Shown: piece after piece, positions 45,621 through 54,689 of the stretch
Layout: every line of letters starts with the position of its first letter
Numbering within the stretch: position 1 is the stretch's first letter
Assembly (NCBI RefSeq): GCF_943169635.2
Contig: NZ_OW968186.1
Span: 248,001 to 312,000, forward strand
Source: Fenollaria sporofastidiosus
Lineage (GTDB): Bacteria; Bacillota; Clostridia; Tissierellales; Peptoniphilaceae
Length of the DNA stretch: 64,000 nucleotides
Reading direction: 5' to 3'
Made by a program: the position numbers and the translations under genes
Notes under the pieces: generated by a model
The model's database searches: none
Told to the model about the DNA's origin: nothing
Seen by the model: the letters and a program-made list of their open reading frames with translations, nothing else

Positions 45621-46643
45621 CTACTTATCTTCTGACTCATTCTCTGTATGAGCTTCGGCTTCTACACCCATGGCTGCGTCTTTATATAAGAAGCATTTAA
45701 CATAGTGACCTGGGCTTACTTCGTATACTGGTGGATTTTCAGTTTTGCACATCTCCATGCACTTAGTGCATCTAGGGTGGAACTTACAGCCAGTCGGTAA
45801 GTTTGTTGGGTCTGGTGTCATACCAGGTATAACTTGAAGTCTTTCAACATCGCCAGTTAGAGTTGGTATTGATGAGAAAAGTCCTACAGTGTATGGGTGC
45901 TTCTTGTCAGTGTAGATGTCTTTTGTAGTACCGCTTTCAACAACTTCACCAGCGTAAACAACCGCTACCTTGTCAGCAATTTCAGCTATAACACCAAGGT
46001 CGTGAGTAATCATGATGATGGATGTATCAAACTTGCTCTTAAGTTCCTTCATAAGCTCCATAACTTGAGCTTGTATAGTAACGTCTAGAGCAGTAGTTGG
46101 TTCGTCCGCAATGATTATCTCAGGGTTACATGCTAGTGCCATGGCGATAACGATTCTTTGCTTCATACCACCAGAAAGTTGATGAGGATAGTCATTAACT
46201 CTCTCACGTCTAATTCCTACTAGGTCAAGCATTTCAAGAGTCTTTTCTCTTCTACCGTTCTTATCAAGTTTAGTATGTAGAGCAAGTACTTCTTCGATTT
46301 GCTTACCAATAGTCATAACAGGGTTCAAGCTTGTCATAGGATCTTGGAAGATCATAGAAATCTTTTCCCCTCTTATCTTTCTCATATCTTTTTCTTTAGT
46401 TTTTAATATATCCTTGCCTTCAAAGTCAATCTCACCTGAGCTAATAATTCCAGGTGGATCAGGAACAAGGTTTAGTATTGCAAGAGCAGTAGTTGTCTTG
46501 CCGGCACCTGTTTCACCAACAAGGCCAAGTGTCTCCTTCTTATTAAGAGACAAGTTCATGCCATTAACGGCTTTAACGACACCTGAATCTGTGTTGAACT
46601 CAACAGATAGGTCTCTGATGTTAAGTAAATTTCCTTTTTCCAT
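45621..46643 (-). CDS. oligopeptide ABC importer ATPase (OppD/DppD)
   Basis: First ATPase of the importer, 340 residues: Walker A VGETGAGKTTTALA, signature LSGGMKQRIVIAMAL, Walker B EIIIADEPTTALDVT, and the C-terminal cysteine motif (CKFHPRCTKCMEMCKTENPP). It forms a heterodimer with the following OppF-like protein. AGGAGGTTACT lies before the ATG. Confidence 0.94.
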   Translation of the reverse strand: MEKGNLLNIRDLSVEFNTDSGVVKAVNGMNLSLNKKETLGLVGETGAGKTTTALAILNLVPDPPGIISSGEIDFEGKDILKTKEKDMRKIRGEKISMIFQDPMTSLNPVMTIGKQIEEVLALHTKLDKNGRREKTLEMLDLVGIRRERVNDYPHQLSGGMKQRIVIAMALACNPEIIIADEPTTALDVTIQAQVMELMKELKSKFDTSIIMITHDLGVIAEIADKVAVVYAGEVVESGTTKDIYTDKKHPYTVGLFSSIPTLTGDVERLQVIPGMTPDPTNLPTGCKFHPRCTKCMEMCKTENPPVYEVSPGHYVKCFLYKDAAMGVEAEAHTENESEDK

Positions 46644-46652
46644 AGTAACCTC

Positions 46653-47540
46653 CTACCTCTTAAGCTTAGGGTCAAGCGCATCTCTTAGACCATCGCCCAT
46701 AACGTTAAGAGCAAAGATGGTAATAACGATTGCTAAACCTGGGAACAATGTGATGTGTGGGAAGTCCATGATGTATGAACGACCATCTGATAGCATAGCG
46801 CCCCACTCTGGTGTAGGTGGTTCAAGTCCTAGTCCTATGAAGGATAGACCTGCCGCGTTAATGATTGCGTATGCAACACCTAGAGTTGCTTGAACTATGA
46901 TAGGTGCCATACAGTTTGGAATGATGTGCTTGAAGATGATTCTAAGGTCGCTTGAACCATTAGCCTTTGCAGCTTCAACAAACTCATTATCCTTTATAGT
47001 TAAAACAGAGCTTCTAACGATTCTGGCATATGCTGGAACCGAGGCTATACCAACGGCGATCATAAGGTTTGCAAGGCCTGTGCCTAGTGCGCTCATGATG
47101 GCGATAGCTAAAAGTATATCTGGTATAGCTTGAAGCACGTCTATAAATCTCATAACTAGTGTGTCGACTTTACCGCCGTAGTAACCAGTAACAGCGCCTA
47201 GTGTTACACCAAGTGCTAAGGCGATGGATACTGATATGAATCCAACCTTTAAACTGATTCTAGAACCGTAAACAACACGAGAGAATATATCACGGCCCAA
47301 GTGGTCTGTACCGAAAATGAATTGTGAGTTAGGTGTTTGGTATGTTGGACCAACCATGTCATTGAATGTATATGGTGCAACTACGTCTGCGAATATCGCA
47401 ACCAAAACAAGTATGATAAGTATAAGTAGACCTACCATAGCAAGTTTGTTTCTCTTCATTCTCTTTAAAACTTCACTAAGACCTGTTTGTCTTTTTGATT
47501 TTTTAACTGATTGTTCTTTATTCATATTTTTTTCTGCCAT
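46653..47540 (-). CDS. oligopeptide ABC importer permease (OppC/DppC)
   Basis: A 295-residue permease: a charged cytosolic N-terminus, about six helices and the coupling motif EAAKANGSSDLRIIFKHIIPN. The sequence FIFGTDHLGRDIFSRVVYGSRI-type region after helix 1 is typical of DppC. It pairs with the OppB-like protein encoded 8 bp upstream. Confidence 0.94.
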   Translation of the reverse strand: MAEKNMNKEQSVKKSKRQTGLSEVLKRMKRNKLAMVGLLILIILVLVAIFADVVAPYTFNDMVGPTYQTPNSQFIFGTDHLGRDIFSRVVYGSRISLKVGFISVSIALALGVTLGAVTGYYGGKVDTLVMRFIDVLQAIPDILLAIAIMSALGTGLANLMIAVGIASVPAYARIVRSSVLTIKDNEFVEAAKANGSSDLRIIFKHIIPNCMAPIIVQATLGVAYAIINAAGLSFIGLGLEPPTPEWGAMLSDGRSYIMDFPHITLFPGLAIVITIFALNVMGDGLRDALDPKLKR

Positions 47541-47548
47541 ATCATCAC

Positions 47549-48478
47549 CTACATATATTGACTCTTAACTCTTGGATCTATGAATGTGTATAGTATGTCG
47601 ACAATTAGATTTACAAGGGCAAATGTAACTGCAACGAACAATACGCATCCCATAACAAGAGGTATGTCTCTCATCTTGATTGAATCTACCATAAGTCTGC
47701 CTATGCCAGGAATACTAAATATAACTTCAGTCATTAGTGCTCCACCCATAAGTTGTCCAAATTGTGTACCGATAACTGTTGTGATAGGGATAAGAGCGTT
47801 TGCAAGAGCATGCTTTCTGATGATAACTTTTTGATCTTGACCTTTTGCCTTAGCAGTTCTGATGTAGTCTTGTCTAATTACTTCAAGCATGGAGCTTCTT
47901 GTTTGTCTTGTGATAACAGAAACTGATTGAGCTCCTAATGCTATCGCTGGTAGAACCCATTGATTAGGCATGTCAAAGCCTGATGCAGGTAGCCAGCCTA
48001 ACTGAACACTAAATAGCATGATTAGTAGTAAACCTAACCAGAATACTGGCATTGATATACCTATTAGGGCGAATATCATTGTCAAGTTATCGAATATACT
48101 ATATTGTTTTACAGCTGAGATGATACCTATAGGTATACCTAAGATAACAGCAAATGTTATAGCTAAAAACGCAAGTCTGATTGTTGCGCCTGCTCTGTTG
48201 CCAATTTCTTGCACAACAGGCATTCTTGTTCTGTAACTACGACCTAAGTCACCTTTAAGCACTAGGTTAGATATGTATCTACCAAATTGCGTAAAGAATG
48301 GATCATTTAGGCCAAGTTCTTCTCTAAGTTCTGTTACTTGCTCTTCTGTGGCTGATGGGCCTAAGATGTTACGAGCAGGGTCTCCAGGTGTTATGTATAA
48401 TAACCAGAAAACGAAGAGACTTACAAGCAAGATAACAGGTATTAAATAGAGGATTCTCTTAATAATATATTTTATCAT
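47549..48478 (-). CDS. oligopeptide ABC importer permease (OppB/DppB)
   Basis: A 309-residue permease with N-terminal IIKRILYLIPVILLVSLFVF, the DppB motif TPGDPARNILGPSA, and the coupling loop RTAKAKGQDQKVIIRKHALAN. GGAGGC precedes the ATG. It is separated from the binding-protein gene by 75 bp with a hairpin. Confidence 0.94.
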   Translation of the reverse strand: MIKYIIKRILYLIPVILLVSLFVFWLLYITPGDPARNILGPSATEEQVTELREELGLNDPFFTQFGRYISNLVLKGDLGRSYRTRMPVVQEIGNRAGATIRLAFLAITFAVILGIPIGIISAVKQYSIFDNLTMIFALIGISMPVFWLGLLLIMLFSVQLGWLPASGFDMPNQWVLPAIALGAQSVSVITRQTRSSMLEVIRQDYIRTAKAKGQDQKVIIRKHALANALIPITTVIGTQFGQLMGGALMTEVIFSIPGIGRLMVDSIKMRDIPLVMGCVLFVAVTFALVNLIVDILYTFIDPRVKSQYM

Positions 48479-48498
48479 AATGCCTCCGATATAATTGA

Positions 48499-48536
48499 AC
48501 TATGTGAGGGGGAAGATGTCCACCTCCCCCCTTCAC
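48499..48536 (-). other. GC-rich intercistronic hairpin between oppA and oppB
   Basis: GTGAGGGGGA pairs imperfectly with TCCCCCCTTCAC around a short loop. It lacks a clear T run, so it looks like an mRNA-stabilising or partial-termination element giving more binding protein than permease. Confidence 0.6.
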
Positions 48537-48553
48537 CATTTTGTATTATTCTA

Positions 48554-50104
48554 CTATTTTACAACTACTTTGTTTAATTTGTAGTAACCAAAGCTGTTCA
48601 TTTCAAAACCTTCAACATTCTTAGATGTTGCTACAGTTAATTCTGACCAGTATTCAGGAATCCAAATTTGATTGTCAAGAATGTACTCTTGAGCTTTTCT
48701 GTAGATTTCGCCTCTCTTTGTTTCGTCAAGTTCTTGTCTAGCGTCATCTAACATCTTGTCCATTTCTGGGTCTTCTAACCAGCAGTAGTTACCGCCTTCA
48801 CCCTTTGCACTTGAGTGGAAGCAAGGGAATAAGAATGCGTCTGGGTCTGGTGTATCAGAAGTCCAAGCGATTTCAAACATATCTTGTTTAGCATTCTTTA
48901 ATACGTCGTTAAATGCAGACCATTCCATAACATTGATAGTTACGTTGATACCAACTTCTTTAAGTTGTTCTTTGATGATAGTTGCCATGTCAACACGTTG
49001 TTTTCTTTCGTTAGTAGAGATAGATGTATCAAAGCCGTTAGGATATCCTGCTTCAGCAAGAAGTGCCTTAGCCTTTTCAATGTCTCTAGTTCTAGCCTTA
49101 GTTTCTCCACCGATAGAGTATTTTAATGTTGGTGGCATTGAGTTAGATGCAGTTTTTCCTAGACCTAACCAAACCTTTGGAATTAAGTCGTCCATATCGA
49201 TAGCGTATGCTATAGCTTGACGAACCTTTGGATTGTCGAAAGGTGCCTTTTGAGTGTTGAATCCTAGGTAAGTTGTACCATAGTCAGCTGATTTTAACAT
49301 AACAAGATTTTCATCTTTTTCAACTTTTTCAACATCAAGTGGTTGTAGTTCATAAATGATATCTGCTCCACCAGTTTGAAGTTCAACTAGTCTGTTAGTT
49401 GGTTCAGGGATGATCTTGTATTCAACCTTAGCCATCTTAGCCTTTTCTCCATAGTAGTCTTCGTTTCTGCTTAGCTTGATAGCGTTAGCTTTAGACCACT
49501 CGTCAAGCTTAAATGGACCTGTACCGCAAACCTTATCAGTAGAAGTACCGTAGCTGTCTCCAGCTGCTTCAACTTCTTTTTGGCAAAGGATTGCTCCACC
49601 TGGATGCATTAATGATGAAATGATACCAGGATAAGGGAACTTAAGATTGAATCTTACAGTGTAATCGTCGTCAGCCTTGATAGAATCTTCATCGATAGTA
49701 TTGAACAAGTGCTTAACGTTAGGTGCTTCACAAGCACGTTTTAATGAGAATACAACGTCTGATGCCTTCATTTCGTCACCATTGTGGAACTTAACGCCCT
49801 TTCTTAGGTGGAAAACGTATTCAGTATCAGATACCTTATCATAGCTTTCAGCTAGTAGAGGAACTTCTTCTGCTTTGTCGTTTAGTTCGAATAGACCTTC
49901 ATAAATTTGAACTAAAACTTTAGAAGATGCGTTATCGTTAGTTCCCATTGGGTCTAGTGATATAGCATCTGAGTCGTTAGCGATTACAAGTGTGTCCTTG
50001 TCGCCCTTCTTTTCTCCAGTTGACTTGTTGCTGCCACCTTTACAAGCAGTAAGTACTGTCATAACAAGCGCTAGCGCTAAAACAAGTGAAATAAACTTCT
50101 TCAT
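48554..50104 (-). CDS. oligopeptide-binding lipoprotein (OppA/DppA)
   Basis: Extracellular solute-binding protein of 516 residues (family 5). The lipobox LTAC puts the lipidated cysteine at about residue 21, followed by a Gly/Ser/Lys-rich linker. The mature part has typical features: ISLDPMGTNDNASSKV, VFHLRKGVKFHNGDEMKASD, GTGPFKLDEW and FNTQKAPFDNPKVRQAIAYA. It delivers peptides (possibly dipeptides) to the permease. In a histidine-fermenting organism the importer would feed amino-acid catabolism. It is the first gene of the operon, with a long leader. Confidence 0.94.
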   Translation of the reverse strand: MKKFISLVLALALVMTVLTACKGGSNKSTGEKKGDKDTLVIANDSDAISLDPMGTNDNASSKVLVQIYEGLFELNDKAEEVPLLAESYDKVSDTEYVFHLRKGVKFHNGDEMKASDVVFSLKRACEAPNVKHLFNTIDEDSIKADDDYTVRFNLKFPYPGIISSLMHPGGAILCQKEVEAAGDSYGTSTDKVCGTGPFKLDEWSKANAIKLSRNEDYYGEKAKMAKVEYKIIPEPTNRLVELQTGGADIIYELQPLDVEKVEKDENLVMLKSADYGTTYLGFNTQKAPFDNPKVRQAIAYAIDMDDLIPKVWLGLGKTASNSMPPTLKYSIGGETKARTRDIEKAKALLAEAGYPNGFDTSISTNERKQRVDMATIIKEQLKEVGINVTINVMEWSAFNDVLKNAKQDMFEIAWTSDTPDPDAFLFPCFHSSAKGEGGNYCWLEDPEMDKMLDDARQELDETKRGEIYRKAQEYILDNQIWIPEYWSELTVATSKNVEGFEMNSFGYYKLNKVVVK

Positions 50105-50272
50105 AAAAACCTCCTTGCATTTCTGCGTTTGCTTAAGACCTAAGTGGTCCTAGCTAAGATTAGAGCCTATAATATGTATCGTTTAGGTGTTAAGTCATAC
50201 AAGAGAGTCGGCCTATAAACTCTATTGATGCCTAACTATGCTACACTCTACTTAATCGAGACTCCTTCTTAT

Positions 50273-50301
50273 ATTATAACACCACTTACATATAATTACA
50301 A
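50273..50301 (-). promoter_or_regulatory. opp operon promoter
   Basis: TTGTAA (50301-50296), 17 nt, TATAAT (50278-50273), with TG before the -10 box. The leader before oppA is about 160 nt long and contains small inverted repeats such as GACC/GGTC near 50137-50149; I see no known riboswitch in it. Confidence 0.7.
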
Positions 50302-50431
50302 GATTTTTTTGAGAACTCATACTTAAGTAATAGACTTCAACACTTGTAGGTGCAATCAGTCTAAAGTATATAAGTTCGTTTATATGTATCAGGCTACGTG
50401 TATATGGCACATGGTATAGATGATGCCACAC

Positions 50432-50502
50432 CTATATATAGACCCTTTGCTATGTATATAGAGCCTTCTTATATATAGACTCGCTTACTATGTATATAGA
50501 GC
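50432..50502. repeat. tandem TATATATAG repeat pair
   Basis: Two tandem units of about 33-37 bp, each TATATATAGAC, a variable core, then CTATGTATATAGAGC (50432-50464 and 50470-50502). They are related in style to the cluster at 8352-8481. The flanking 50302-50431 holds further AT-rich sequence without visible genes. Confidence 0.6.
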
Positions 50503-50535
50503 AAAATAAAAGACAGCTAAGATAGTCTTAGCTGC
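50503..50535 (-). terminator. hut operon terminator
   Basis: Perfect 9-bp stem CAGCTAAGA/TCTTAGCTG (50514-50522, 50526-50534) followed on the minus strand by TTTTATTTT. Confidence 0.85.
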
Positions 50536-50668
50536 CTTGATGGATTTAAAATGACTTTGCGAGGCGTCTTTGCTCACAAATTTATCAGATCAATCTTTAT
50601 TTATTCGTAATGTTTTAGATCAATCCTAGTTTATTCACTAGTTTTGCAGAGCAAGCGTGATGATTGCG

Positions 50669-50741
50669 CGACGTGGACCGACGAGGCAAGCGGAATGTAC
50701 AAATGTACCTGAGCATTGCCGAGGAAGGAACGAGCACAAGG
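50669..50741 (-). repeat. structured intergenic element, copy 2
   Basis: Second copy of the element at 44551-44628: GAGGCAAGCGGA, then GTACAAATGTAC (a 5-bp hairpin), GAGCATTGCCGA and GAACGAGC. An additional GAGC/GCTC stem follows. It begins 19 bp beyond the stop of the LuxR-type gene, in the 3' untranslated region of the hut operon. Confidence 0.55.
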
Positions 50742-50759
50742 GCTCGCTTGAATGCGAAA

Positions 50760-51398
50760 CTAATTCAAGAATTTTATTGCTTGAGAGCGCGATTTGACGC
50801 CTAATTTTCTATATATGTTTCTCGCATGTGTTTTTGTGGTTGAGACTGTTATATAAAACCTTTCGGCTATCTCTTTATTGCTGAGTCCGTCTTTGATGCA
50901 TAGTAGGATTTGCTTTTCGCGTGGGCTGAGTGTGTCGTATAAGTCTTTGTGGTCCAAAAAGTCCCCTAATTTTTGTTCCGTTTTGATGCTGAAGTTCTTT
51001 TCCTTTGACACGAGGACGTCTCCTTTTCTCATAGCAAGGAGGGCGTCGTGAAGTGCATCGCGTGTAAGCTCTTTATCCATGATGCCGTCTAAGTGGAAAT
51101 CTTTTGGAGATATGATCATCTCTAGGCTTGGCTTGTTTGTCATAAGAAGTATTCTGTAGCGTCTGTTTTTAACGGCAATCTCTTGTAGATCTGTAATCCT
51201 TTTGCTCTCGTCTAGCTCATCATCGACGTAGATAACAAAGTCTACGCTTTTCTTTGTTAGATAGTCTTGCGCTAGGGATGCTTCTCTAAAGCTCTCTACG
51301 ACGTGCATGTCACTAAAGAGTGAGAGTGAAGCTCTAAGACCTAGTGCATATATATGTGAGCCTCCAACTATTAATACTCTATATGATTTAAGCGCCAT
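50760..51398 (-). CDS. LuxR/NarL-type regulator with degenerate receiver domain
   Basis: A 212-residue regulator. The C-terminal LuxR helix-turn-helix is clear (LSPREKQILLCIKDGLSNKE, then TVSTTKTHARNIYRKLGVKS). The N-terminal ~120 residues have the size and strand pattern of a response-regulator receiver, but the acidic pair after strand 1 is replaced by GGS (VLIVGGSHIYALGLRA) and the phosphoacceptor position is shifted. It may therefore work without a kinase. It overlaps hutI by 11 nt and ends the hut operon, so it is probably expressed with histidine catabolism. No histidine kinase gene lies nearby. Confidence 0.85.
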   Translation of the reverse strand: MALKSYRVLIVGGSHIYALGLRASLSLFSDMHVVESFREASLAQDYLTKKSVDFVIYVDDELDESKRITDLQEIAVKNRRYRILLMTNKPSLEMIISPKDFHLDGIMDKELTRDALHDALLAMRKGDVLVSKEKNFSIKTEQKLGDFLDHKDLYDTLSPREKQILLCIKDGLSNKEIAERFYITVSTTKTHARNIYRKLGVKSRSQAIKFLN

Positions 51399-52650
51399 AA
51401 ACGACCTTTCCTCTCTTAATTACTTTGTATGTGTGGTTTATACCGAAGTGATATACGAAATAATCAATGTTTTCGCAGTTGAAGATGGCGATGTCTGCCT
51501 TCTTACCTACTTCAAGCGAACCTATGGATTCCGATCTAAGTACGCTTGCTGCTGCGTTGATAGTTGCTGCATTGAATACTTCTTCTGGTGTCATTCTCAT
51601 CTTGATTGAAGCGATTTGCATAGCTAGTTGTATGTTCTCTGATGGGCATGATCCAGGGTTGTAGTCTGTTGAGATACTTACTGGGCAGCCTTCCTCTATC
51701 ATCTTTCTAGCTCTTGCGTACTTGCCTGTGTTTAGGTTGAAGGCTGTTGAAGGTAGGACGTTTGCTATAACCCCATTAGTCGCCATCGCCTTTATGCCTT
51801 CGTCTGAAGCTCCTATCAAGTGATCTGCTGAGACGCACTTTAGCTCGGCGCTTAATTCCGCCCCGCCAAAGCTAATAAGCTCGTCTGCGTGTATCTTAAG
51901 TTTAAAACCAGCATCTCTTGATGCCTTTAGAACTCTTCTTGACTCTTCGATAGTATAAACACCGTCTTCACAGAAGATGTCTGCAAACTCCGCAAGACCC
52001 TTGTTCATAACTGTAGGATTGTACTCGTTAATGACCTTATTTATAAAGGCTTCTCTGTCATTTTTGTACTCATCAGGCATAGCGTGGCATGGCATAAATG
52101 TCGATACTAAGTCGATAGGGTGGTCTTCGTTTAATTTCTTTGCAACTTCTAGCTGCTTTAGTTCTGTCTCGAAGTCTTCTATGCCGTAGCCTGACTTTGC
52201 TTCAACTGTTGTTACGCCGTAGCTAAGCATGATATCTAATGAGTGTTTTGCCTTTTCATATAACTCTTCAAAGCTTGCTTCTTTAGTATGCTTTTGTGTT
52301 GCGTGTATGCCGCCTCCTGCATTCATGATGTCCATGTATGTCTTGCCGTGCAGCTTCATGGCAAGCTCGTTTTCTCTCGAGCCGCCATGAACAAGGTGTG
52401 TGTGCGAGTCTACAAGGCCTGGTGTAACTAATTTACCAGTAGCATCGATGACAGTAGCCTTACTTTCATCGACTCCCATAGTCTTGTACTCGTCCATAGT
52501 ACCAAGTGCTTTTATCTTGTCGTCTTCTGTTATTATATATGCGTTCTTGATTACTTCTACTTCGCCTTGTGCCTTGCCAGCTTTCACTGTGCCATGTGCC
52601 TTTGTTGCAAGAAGCGAAGATATATTTTTAATTATGACGCTTTGCTTCAT
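51388..52650 (-). CDS. hutI: imidazolonepropionase
   Basis: Third step of histidine degradation: opens imidazolone propionate to N-formimino-glutamate. It has 420 residues; the amidohydrolase metal motif is HTHLVHGG, then GGGIHATQKHT, KIHADE and STDYNPGSCPS. The ATG at 52650 is chosen because AGGTGG lies 6 nt upstream; an ATG at 52656 would overlap that site. It overlaps hutU by 23 nt. The next enzyme (hutG or a formiminotransferase) is not in the window. Confidence 0.96.
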   Translation of the reverse strand: MKQSVIIKNISSLLATKAHGTVKAGKAQGEVEVIKNAYIITEDDKIKALGTMDEYKTMGVDESKATVIDATGKLVTPGLVDSHTHLVHGGSRENELAMKLHGKTYMDIMNAGGGIHATQKHTKEASFEELYEKAKHSLDIMLSYGVTTVEAKSGYGIEDFETELKQLEVAKKLNEDHPIDLVSTFMPCHAMPDEYKNDREAFINKVINEYNPTVMNKGLAEFADIFCEDGVYTIEESRRVLKASRDAGFKLKIHADELISFGGAELSAELKCVSADHLIGASDEGIKAMATNGVIANVLPSTAFNLNTGKYARARKMIEEGCPVSISTDYNPGSCPSENIQLAMQIASIKMRMTPEEVFNAATINAAASVLRSESIGSLEVGKKADIAIFNCENIDYFVYHFGINHTYKVIKRGKVVYGA

Positions 52651-54667
52651 ATTCATCCACCTTTGCCATTTCTTTTTCTATAATCTTGTCGTCAACTAGA
52701 TAAGGAATAGTAATGTGGTCAGTGTCCTTGTGATCTTTGTTGTATTGTATTGCTGTTTCGATTGAGTGGTCGTTTCTAGCCCAGCTTCTTCTTGCTACAC
52801 CGCTCATAACGTCCCAAGGCATTGCTGCCTTTAAGATAGTGTCTACTCTGTCTGATCCGTCTAGAACCATACCGAAGCCGCCGTTGATGGACTTACCTAT
52901 ACCAACGCCGCCGCCGTTGTGTAGTGCAACCATGGACATACCTCTTGCGCAGTTACCTGCAAAGCATTGTGTAGCCATGTCTGCCATGATGTTTGATCCG
53001 TCTTTGATGTTTGATGTCTCTCTAAATGGTGAGTCAGTTCCTGATACGTCGTGGTGGTCACGGCCTAGCATGATAGGGCCAACTTCGCCTTTTCTTACCA
53101 TGTCGTTGAACTTAAGAGCGATTTTTAGTCTACCAATTTCGTCTTGGTATAGAATTCTTGCTTGAGAACCAACAACTAGTTTGTTCTTTTCAGCGTCTCT
53201 TATCCAGATGTAGTTATCAAGGTCTTGTCCTCTTCTGTCCTTGTCAATGCATTCCATAGCTGCGTGGTCAGTCTTGATTAGGTCTTCTTCCTTATTTGAT
53301 AAGCAAACCCATCTGAATGGTCCGTAGCCGTAGTCGAATAACATTGGTCCCATGATATCTTCAACATAGCTTGGGAAGATGAAGCCTTCAGACTCATCAA
53401 CACCGTTCTTAGCTATCTCTTTAACGCCTGCATCGAAAACTGATTTCATGAAGGAGTTACCATAGTCAAAGAAGTATGTTCCTCTATCTACTAGTGTCTT
53501 AATTAATTCAAAGTGATGCTTTAATGTCTTGTCAACAAGTTTGCAGAAGCCTTCCTTGTCTTCAGCAAGCATCTTTGTTCTTTCTTCGAATGTTAAGCCT
53601 TGTGGGCAGTAACCTCCGTCGTATTGAGCGTGGCATGATGTTTGGTCAGAAAGAAGTTCTACGTGAATGTTTTTGTTTACGCAGTATTCAAGTAGGTCTA
53701 CGATGTTACCATGATAAGCGATAGCTCTAGGTATCTTCTTTTCCTTTGCATCGTTTGCCCACTTAAATACTTGGTCAAGGTTGTCAGATGATTCATCGAT
53801 CCAGCCTTGTTCAAGTCTTGTGTTGATTCTTGATATATCAACTTCGGCGATGATACCAACGCCATTTGCAATCTTAGCTGCCTTACCTTGAGCGCCACTC
53901 ATTCCGCCTAAACCTGATGAAATGAAGATGTGGCCTCTTAAGTCGCCATCGTGTGGTACGCCTAATTTTAGACGTGCAGCGTTAAGAACTGTGTTGTATG
54001 TTCCGTGAACTATACCTTGTGGTCCAATATACATCCAGCCGCCTGCAGTCATTTGTCCGTAGTTAGCAACACCCATTGCAACTGCTTTGTGCCAATGCTT
54101 TTGATTGTCGAACTCACCTATCATTAAAGAGTTTGTAATTATAACTCTTGGTGATGTCTTGTGGCTTCTGAATAAGCCTAGTGGATGTCCTGATTCCATA
54201 ACTAGTGTTTGTTCGTCAGTAAGATTTTCTAGGTACTTTTTAACTAGTCTGTATTGCATCCAGTTTTGCATAACTTGTCCTGTTTCGCCGTAAGTAACAA
54301 GCTCATATGGATATAGTGCTACGTCGAAGTCAAGGTTGTTATCTATCATTAGTTGTATTGCCTTACCTTCGATGCATTTACCCTTGTACTCGTCGATAGG
54401 TTTAGCCTTGATATTGCCTTCAGGTCTAAATCTGTAGCCGTAGATTCTACCTCTAGTCATAAGTTCTTCCATAAACTCAGGAGCAAGTTCAGCGTGAAGC
54501 TCTTCTGGAATGTATCTAAGAGCGTTTCTTAGTGCAAGCTCGATTTCGTGCTTTGAAAGAGTTAGATCTCTAACAGGTGCTCTTCTAACCTTTGGATCAA
54601 TCTTGTGCATCGGTGGCAATACCGGATCAAGTTTGATTGTCATCGCATCTTTAATATCAAATTTCAT
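52628..54667 (-). CDS. hutU: urocanate hydratase, long form
   Basis: Second step of histidine degradation, hydrating urocanate using tightly bound NAD. At 679 residues it is longer than the ~550-residue Pseudomonas and Bacillus enzymes and matches the long form of anaerobes. Features: MESGHPLGLFRSHKTSPRV, TAGGWMYIGPQGIVHGTYNT, FISSGLGGMSGAQGKAA, the active-site cysteine region YGPFRWVCLSN and RDHHDVSGTDSPFRETS. It follows hutH after 22 bp. Confidence 0.96.
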   Translation of the reverse strand: MKFDIKDAMTIKLDPVLPPMHKIDPKVRRAPVRDLTLSKHEIELALRNALRYIPEELHAELAPEFMEELMTRGRIYGYRFRPEGNIKAKPIDEYKGKCIEGKAIQLMIDNNLDFDVALYPYELVTYGETGQVMQNWMQYRLVKKYLENLTDEQTLVMESGHPLGLFRSHKTSPRVIITNSLMIGEFDNQKHWHKAVAMGVANYGQMTAGGWMYIGPQGIVHGTYNTVLNAARLKLGVPHDGDLRGHIFISSGLGGMSGAQGKAAKIANGVGIIAEVDISRINTRLEQGWIDESSDNLDQVFKWANDAKEKKIPRAIAYHGNIVDLLEYCVNKNIHVELLSDQTSCHAQYDGGYCPQGLTFEERTKMLAEDKEGFCKLVDKTLKHHFELIKTLVDRGTYFFDYGNSFMKSVFDAGVKEIAKNGVDESEGFIFPSYVEDIMGPMLFDYGYGPFRWVCLSNKEEDLIKTDHAAMECIDKDRRGQDLDNYIWIRDAEKNKLVVGSQARILYQDEIGRLKIALKFNDMVRKGEVGPIMLGRDHHDVSGTDSPFRETSNIKDGSNIMADMATQCFAGNCARGMSMVALHNGGGVGIGKSINGGFGMVLDGSDRVDTILKAAMPWDVMSGVARRSWARNDHSIETAIQYNKDHKDTDHITIPYLVDDKIIEKEMAKVDEYEAKRHN

Positions 54668-54689
54668 AAGTGACCTCCTTACTTAATAT

